Part shown: positions 58,901-64,000 of the stretch, piece after piece
Numbering within the stretch: the stretch's first letter is position 1
Layout of the letters: each line of letters starts with the position of its first letter
Program-made: the position numbers and the translations under genes
NCBI RefSeq assembly: GCF_004027225.2
Contig: NC_044278.2
Location: 3,224,001 to 3,288,000 of the forward strand
Source of the DNA: Strigops habroptila
Taxonomy: Eukaryota; Chordata; Aves; Psittaciformes; Psittacidae
Direction: 5' to 3'
Length of the DNA: 64,000 nt
The notes under the pieces: generated by a model
The model's database searches: none
The model's input: the letters and a program-made list of their open reading frames with translations, nothing else
What the model was told of the DNA's origin: nothing

Positions 58901-60760
58901 ATACTGCGGTGAACACGTAGGACTCCTGTAAAACTGGTTTAAGCCTTGCTGATACACAGCAGCACCTCATACCTGCGTGTTGGTGTGGCTGAGAGCTGGG
59001 AAGCCCCGTGGGGTGCTGCATGCAGAGGTCTTGCATGTGAGCGCTATGGTCCGGCTGCCACAGGATGTCTGACTGCCCAGGATGCGAGGGAGGAAGTTTA
59101 CCTAAGCTGCTATGGTGGACAGCATCTCTCTTGTTAACCTTGCTGGCTTGTGAGGTGCTGGTTTCCTTCTGACTCTCCGGAGTGTGACGGAGGGAGCTAG
59201 TAGATGTATTACTTTGGTGGAAATACTGTGAAAAGCCACAGCTTGCCTCCACTCCCCGGTGCTCGGGTGCATCACAAAAAACATGCCTTGCCTGCCTTAC
59301 TGAGCTCTTAAACCCCAGAAATTCTCAGAAATGCAATGACACAGCACATCAGCCATTACCTTTCCCAGCTGACAAGAGGAGCCATGGGCTGTAAATGTTT
59401 AGAAACACGGGCAGCTTTGTGCCTGTACTTTCCCCTGCTGTGCTAAGGCGCACCCTTTGCTAATAATTGCTTAGCTCCTTGCTGCAGCCGCTTGGCGCTT
59501 TCTGTGCATGTTGGCAGCAGATCCCAGCATGGTCGGGATGGGGTGATCCTGTCCTGCTGCCCTGCTGTCCCTGTATACCGACCAGCTGCCCACCTGGGTC
59601 TGCTGCTGCTTGTCAGCCCTTATGTGTGGCTGGGTCACACTGAGGAGAAGTGTGTGTGCCAGGTCTGGCCAGACCAGGGTCTGGTACCAGTGTGCCATGT
59701 GTGCTTGCTCAGGCCTGCCAGGCATAGCAGGGTGTCCTGCCACACCAACTGGCCAAAACCTCACTGTCTTGCCATGGAACGGGTCTCAGCTCCTGTTTTC
59801 TGCCCCACATGCTGTCCTCACGGCTTGCTGGATGAGTCGATGTATTGAAATAGCCGTATGTAGGAACAGACAGACATCAGAGAGGCCAAAACAGGTTCAC
59901 AGGGAACAGGAAACTTGTGGGACCAGAGAAGAAGCAAGGGAAACTGAGCTGCTAAGTTGGGATCCACACTGAGCAGCAAAAAGGCTTGTATGCTGCACTG
60001 GACCTCACGGCCCCAGGTGTACCTCGTGCAAAGAGCATCTGTATAGGTTATGTGACAGACACCAGAATGGTTTTTCTTGCTTCAGTGTGCAGCAGCAAGT
60101 CTGTGCTTACAGGTCACTCAGGTGTTTCTGAGAAGTTTATCTCCTAATTTCCTGGTGATAAGGGCCAAACCTCCTTATGTGTATGGACAGTGCAACATAA
60201 TGGGCTTTTGTTTGCTATCATAGATCCACTATCTAATAAATAAATTACAGTCACAGATGACTGCAATTTTGGGATCCACAGTGACACTTCAGAGATGCTT
60301 ATCCAAGCTCTTCTAGGAGAAGGGACATTTTATGGCTGCCTACATGCAGCCCAGGGCTGCACTGGTAGGACAAATCACTACAGTGACTTTGCAGGGTATC
60401 AAGAGAGTTGTGTTGATGGCTTGCAGTTGAAGTTAAGACCTTCCTTTAGGTATGGGAACAGTATAAAGGCCATTCAGGGCCCCTCCTAGGAGTAAATGCC
60501 TTTAATACTGAAATGTATTACCCAGTTGTTTGTACTCAGTCTCTTCAATAAGTTCTCATCCTCCCACCTGCCCGTTTTGGATTGTCCCTCACTCCTCTCT
60601 GGTGTTATAATAGTATAATAGATAAAACATTGTACAAGATGTGAGTTATTAGTGCATTTCTGAAGCTGGTGATTTCTGGAGAGTGTCAGATCTTGACCAA
60701 AACATTTCTTAGATGGTAGTAGCAAGTTGTCTTTCTTGGACATATTTCAAAGAGAAGCTG
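55951..60760. other. Intergenic stretch
   Basis: Apart from the ORF at 56.73 kb, nothing is supported. Several 100-codon frames overlap on both strands without ATG, splice or homology support. Confidence 0.35.
56728..57072 (+). CDS. Unidentified 114-codon ORF in AT-rich DNA
   Basis: An ATG-initiated frame of 114 codons lies in AT-rich surroundings where stops should be frequent. It encodes ELEMQYLKENDYLLLYHMQM, then GYPFASIAVSALVYTSSFLR and a basic end (KKERKRYDDAF). The pattern of a short helix, then P-x-x-x-I-A-x-x-A-L-x-Y, recalls a cyclin-fold C-terminal helix, but the similarity is weak and I do not claim the family. No splice sites or poly(A) signal are evident. It may be a retrocopy fragment, an old mobile-element piece or chance. 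Confidence 0.25.
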   Translation: MYCRARITWRQFSANLLELEMQYLKENDYLLLYHMQMDKEILFSGYPFASIAVSALVYTSSFLRAKHIFPKLSSEAVLKDFFDTKSHIIRNLQTKNKKERKRYDDAFVSVRRLQ

Positions 60761-60768
60761 TTATCTTC

Positions 60769-60996
60769 CTGGGGTAGATAGTCCAGCCCCTCTGTGGTAA
60801 TGAAGGGTCATATTGTAGTTAATACAGGTCTCTGTGTATTTATCATTGCTAGGACTGGAAGAGGCTGTTCTGTTCATCCGTCTGGCTTCTTGTGTAAGAC
60901 AGCTTAATTGCATCATGCCAGCTAACTTTCGCTTGGACTGCAGCATGTTATTCAGTAGTAGCAATGTCACTGAAATTACTAGAATAAGATGCTGAA
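60769..60996 (-). CDS. Weak candidate exon with short hydrophobic segment
   Basis: On the minus strand an acceptor-like gatgtaactttcag precedes HLILVISVTLLLLNNMLQSK, then LAGMMQLSCLTQEARRMNRT and a stop near 60761. The hydrophobic run is short for a membrane helix. It could be part of the same gene as the signal-peptide candidate at 62.5 kb, but no linking exon was found. Confidence 0.18.
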
Positions 60997-62219
60997 AGTT
61001 ACATCCTAGATCTAGGATCATTATAGATGATGGAAATCAATGTCAGACAAGCAAGACTGGAATGCACCATCTACAAGAATAACTGTCTGATGGGATGCTG
61101 ACAGCCGCTGTAGCCTCAGTTGTTTTGAACCACAGATTGTCAGAGGAGGTTACATTCCTTCAGACCAGACTGAAACCTTAAACTGGGTGTTTTTTTGTGA
61201 GTTTTGGCTGGTGACACATGCTTACAAGTGGAAAAGAAGAAAACAGGTCGGAGAGAGAGAACACCCGAGGCTGATGATGTGGTATTATAGACATCAAGTG
61301 GGAACCATTTCTCTTCGAATTATCAGCTGAGGGCTATTCTGCATGAGTCCCAGTTTGAAAGCTTCCATTTACCTTTTTTTAGAGAAGGATAAAAAAGTTT
61401 CTGCAGAAGCCATGGCAGTGCTGACAGGGTGTCTCGCTATTTTTGGAATATTTCCATTGCATACAGGCAAAGCAGTGCTTTCAGTTTGCATGTAACAGGC
61501 TCCAAGCCACCAAGTCAGCATCCCCGCTAAACCCTGGGCCAAAGCTTTCTTTTTGAGTTCTTGGTCTTCGTATTTGTAGTGCTTCATTCAAGCTGAGTTT
61601 CTTCCTTTCTTGGCTTTGCGTAAGGCAGAAGTGAAGAGGAGGTGGTATGTGGCTTTCATCAGCCAAATGGCTGAAACTGTGTGTGGAAGCCAGCAGTTCC
61701 TTGGCATTTCACAGTGCAGGGGCAGCTCCCACTGCCAGCACTGACTTTGCTTCTTCCCCACTCCAGTCACTGCCCGCAATTCCCCTTGTCCTCCAAAAAG
61801 CTACAGTAAAGGGGAAGGGAATGTGCCAGCACGAAACCCTCAGCTACCATCCAGGGCAACCCAGATGGAGCCCAGGCTAGGGTGCAGACTGAGGAGAGCT
61901 CCCAAGAATAAGGTTAGCCTTAGCCAAAGTTTCGCCTCCACATGGTGTTGCCCATCTGGTGTTTCAATCAAGATCACATTCACTCTTCTCCTCACAAACT
62001 GGGCCTGTCATTGTGAGAAGTTGAGAGAGATGAATTTGCAATGCTCTTGCCATTTTTCATGGTGAGGGTCTCGGGTGGTGGTGAGTGCAGGGTGTCTGAC
62101 TTCTTTCAGGGAAGAGTATTACACGCAAATACCATTTAATATGATCTAAGCTTCATACCAGACGAGATGCTGCAAGTTAGCAGATGGACTACAAATCCAC
62201 TCTGTCTCATTGCACACTG

Positions 62220-62292
62220 ACTTAGCATGTTCCTGAGAACATGCTAAGTGTACTTGTACTCCTCCTTCACAAGAAAGAGTACAAGTACACTT
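62220..62292. repeat. Two adjacent perfect inverted repeats with overlapping arms
   Basis: Arm 1 is acttagcatgttc (62220-62232), with a 4-base loop and its exact complement at 62237-62249. Arm 2 is aagtgtacttgtactc (62246-62261), with a 15-base loop and its exact complement at 62277-62292. The right arm of the first hairpin and the left arm of the second share four bases, so the two stems compete at the junction. Confidence 0.92.
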
Positions 62293-62493
62293 CTACCTTA
62301 GTAGATCTAATAAAATTATATATATTTTTAAAAATTTATTTATTTTAATCAGCCTCAGGCATGAATGTTTATTGGCTCATCATTAAGTTGAAGACTTAGA
62401 GCTGGGAACATCTATATATTGTCTCTTGAGATGTTGCCTTCAGGTGTGTGGGAGTCTGCCACCTTTACATGTAAACGTAAGTTTGATACTTAC

Positions 62494-62571
62494 ATTCCCT
62501 GTGAGAAAACCGCTTAGTGTATCACAATGAACGGAAGAGTAAAAGAGAGCAAGCAACAAAAGCAAATGCAT
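62494..62571 (-). CDS. Weak candidate signal-peptide exon
   Basis: A minus-strand ATG at 62571 opens MHLLLLLALFYSSVHC, a good signal peptide. The frame continues DTLSGFLTGN to a consensus donor (GGGAAT|gtaagtatc). The exon ends in phase 0, unlike CD2-family first exons (phase 1), so it would belong to another kind of gene. No following exon was identified. Confidence 0.3.
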
Positions 62572-63728
62572 ATGAATACAGCACTTTGTGGCTTTTGCAG
62601 TGGAAACAATACCACAGAGATAGCAGTGACTGCAAAGAAACAGCCCATTGTCACAGCTGCACTCATTCTTCTGCTCTGCTGTCTGTCGTAAGATGGAGAT
62701 GTCTAGCAATGTGATGGGCTAAACAGAGGCCAAGCATCCTTAGACTAAATCAAAGAGCCTTAAGCATCACAGGCCTAACTGAAGACAGGTCCAGCACCAC
62801 CATACTGGGAGACACTTACTTTTCTATTGGTGCCCTGTTTTTCTAGCTGGCTTGTGTTTAGCCCAGCAGTGTTACTTCCTGCATAATGGGTATGAGAGAG
62901 GGTGTCTGCAGCAAGCAGGAGAGCGTGAGGGCATAGTTATCTGCAGGCCTGGCAGATCTCACCTCATCCTGCCCAGCTGGGGGTCAGTGTTTGGGCTGTG
63001 GCAAGACACCGCTACCAGCAATAGCTCTTGCTATGTCTTTGAGGGGCATTGCCGGTCAGTGTGGGGCTTTACCAGTGCTCTCTGCTGTAGCTGTTTTCAG
63101 GACATGTGTCCCATGCCACATCATGGAAGGTACATGCTGGCCTCCAGAGTTCCTGTGCAGCAGTAGCCCAAAGCTGCTGTGCTTCCCAGAGGCACCTTCA
63201 GATACCCACTCCTTAATGCCTTACTTGTAGGAAACTGGAGACATCAGTACAGGGACTTCCAGTGCTTCCTCCTAGTAACATGCAGAAAAACCCTTCCTTC
63301 TAAACTGGGGGCCGAAGCCCTGTCAAGACTGCAACGCAACATTGTCTTGCTTGTCAAGAGAGGGAGGGTAAGGCTGCAAGATTATTTCCCCACTTCTCAT
63401 CTGGCAGGAAGGCTGAGGTTAGAGGCACGGGCTGCTTTCTCCTTGTCCACCTGGGTGTGATGGTGCAGGAGGTTTCTGACTCTGGTTGGGAAAGGGGCTG
63501 CTCAGTGGGATGGACCATGTACACACCAGGATCTCACAGGGAATCCTTGCTGCAGGTGGGTGGTGTGCCCCTTTGTTGGCTCGGCTGTGCTTTTGTTACA
63601 CAAAATCTCTAAGCAAGTTGATTTTGTGCACACACCCCCAAGTACATAGTGTTGGGATGACGTTTGTGATGAACAGTGGACAGGGGAGGTCAACTGCTGT
63701 GTCCTCACCACCTCTCTCGAGGGCCTCC

Positions 63729-63920
63729 TCACTGTTTCACAGCAAACTCCTTTTTGAACAGAGTTCTTATGTCCTTTAGGAGTGGTTTCTTTTCCTGTCT
63801 ACCTGTTGCTCTAAGACGAAAAATGGATGCCACGTTGATGTGCTGTAACTGGCCAGCTGCAGCATAGAGGCTTCCAGTCTGAGTCATTTCAGCTGTGCTT
63901 TTACAAAAGCGTGGGCATCT
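63729..63920 (-). CDS. Weak candidate coding fragment
   Basis: A minus-strand ATG frame of about 60 codons contains GSLYAAAGQLQHINVASIFR and LLKDIRTLFKKEFAVKQ before a stop. Composition is natural, and an acceptor-like ctgccatgcag lies directly upstream. No family was recognised. It could be an exon end, a retrocopy fragment or chance. Confidence 0.18.
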   Translation of the reverse strand, partial: RCPRFCKSTAEMTQTGSLYAAAGQLQHINVASIFRLRATGRQEKKPLLKDIRTLFKKEFAVKQ

Positions 63921-64000
63921 CTGCATGGCAGACTTGGTTAACTGGAAGTAGTGGCCTTATGAGTACAGGGCATCCTTTTTAAGCCTTGTTCTGCTGCTAT

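Larger units (their letters stand above)
60997..64000. other. Right-end stretch, mostly without supported genes
   Basis: Besides the double hairpin at 62.2 kb and the weak minus-strand candidates, nothing is supported. The AT-rich run ttatatatatttttaaaaat lies at 62317-62336, beside the hairpins. Confidence 0.35.

Noticed and set aside
1-64000. CRISPR arrays, rRNA, tRNA, bacterial operons or terminators
   Set aside because: None seen; the sequence is vertebrate nuclear DNA with introns and LINEs.

Overview
This window looks like nuclear DNA from a bird. It carries at least eight copies of the CR1 LINE family, recognisable by the 3' end with repeats of ATTCTATG/ATTCTGTG and by a reverse-transcriptase C-terminal region. 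Genes are split into short exons with GT-AG introns and AATAAA signals, and there is no bacterial-style gene packing. No species can be named from the sequence alone.

Three gene models are well supported. (1) On the minus strand at about 10.8-15.4 kb there is a C2H2 zinc-finger gene. Its last exon has eight fingers. It is joined in phase to a small exon resembling the KRAB B region, and a GC-rich CpG island with a minus-strand splice donor at about 15.4 kb probably holds its promoter and first exon. (2) On the plus strand at about 23.0-29.7 kb there is an immunoglobulin-superfamily receptor of CD2/SLAM type. It has two V-like domain exons of identical length and phase, a transmembrane exon and a cytoplasmic-tail exon. 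The tail is broken between two reading frames, and the downstream frame carries two tyrosine motifs. (3) On the plus strand at 40.3-52.9 kb there is a complete six-exon CD2-like receptor: signal peptide, V-like domain, C2-like domain, transmembrane segment and a proline-containing tail without tyrosine. All internal introns are phase 1. The two receptor genes lie head to tail, as expected of a local CD2-family cluster. Members of that family bind one another on lymphocytes, so the pair may be functionally linked; this is inference.

The rest is intergenic or intronic. At 0-10 kb there is a probable minus-strand last exon (2.41-2.62 kb, with AATAAA at 2.23 kb), a second CpG island (4.85-5.1 kb), a 1-kb CR1 copy and a few unassigned exon-like peptides. 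At 15.8-22.9 kb there are CR1 fragments, short duplications and a possible minus-strand 3' end at 19.9 kb. At 29.7-40.3 kb there is a decayed endogenous-retrovirus pol fragment with an LTR-like promoter/poly(A) pair, and one CR1 copy. At 53-64 kb there is a CR1 copy, an unidentified 114-codon ORF in AT-rich DNA, a striking pair of perfect inverted repeats at 62.2 kb, and weak minus-strand exon candidates. No rRNA, tRNA or CRISPR array was seen.

The most notable observations are the tandem V-like exon architecture of the first receptor, its frame-broken tyrosine-motif tail and alternative read-through tail, and the double hairpin at 62.2 kb.
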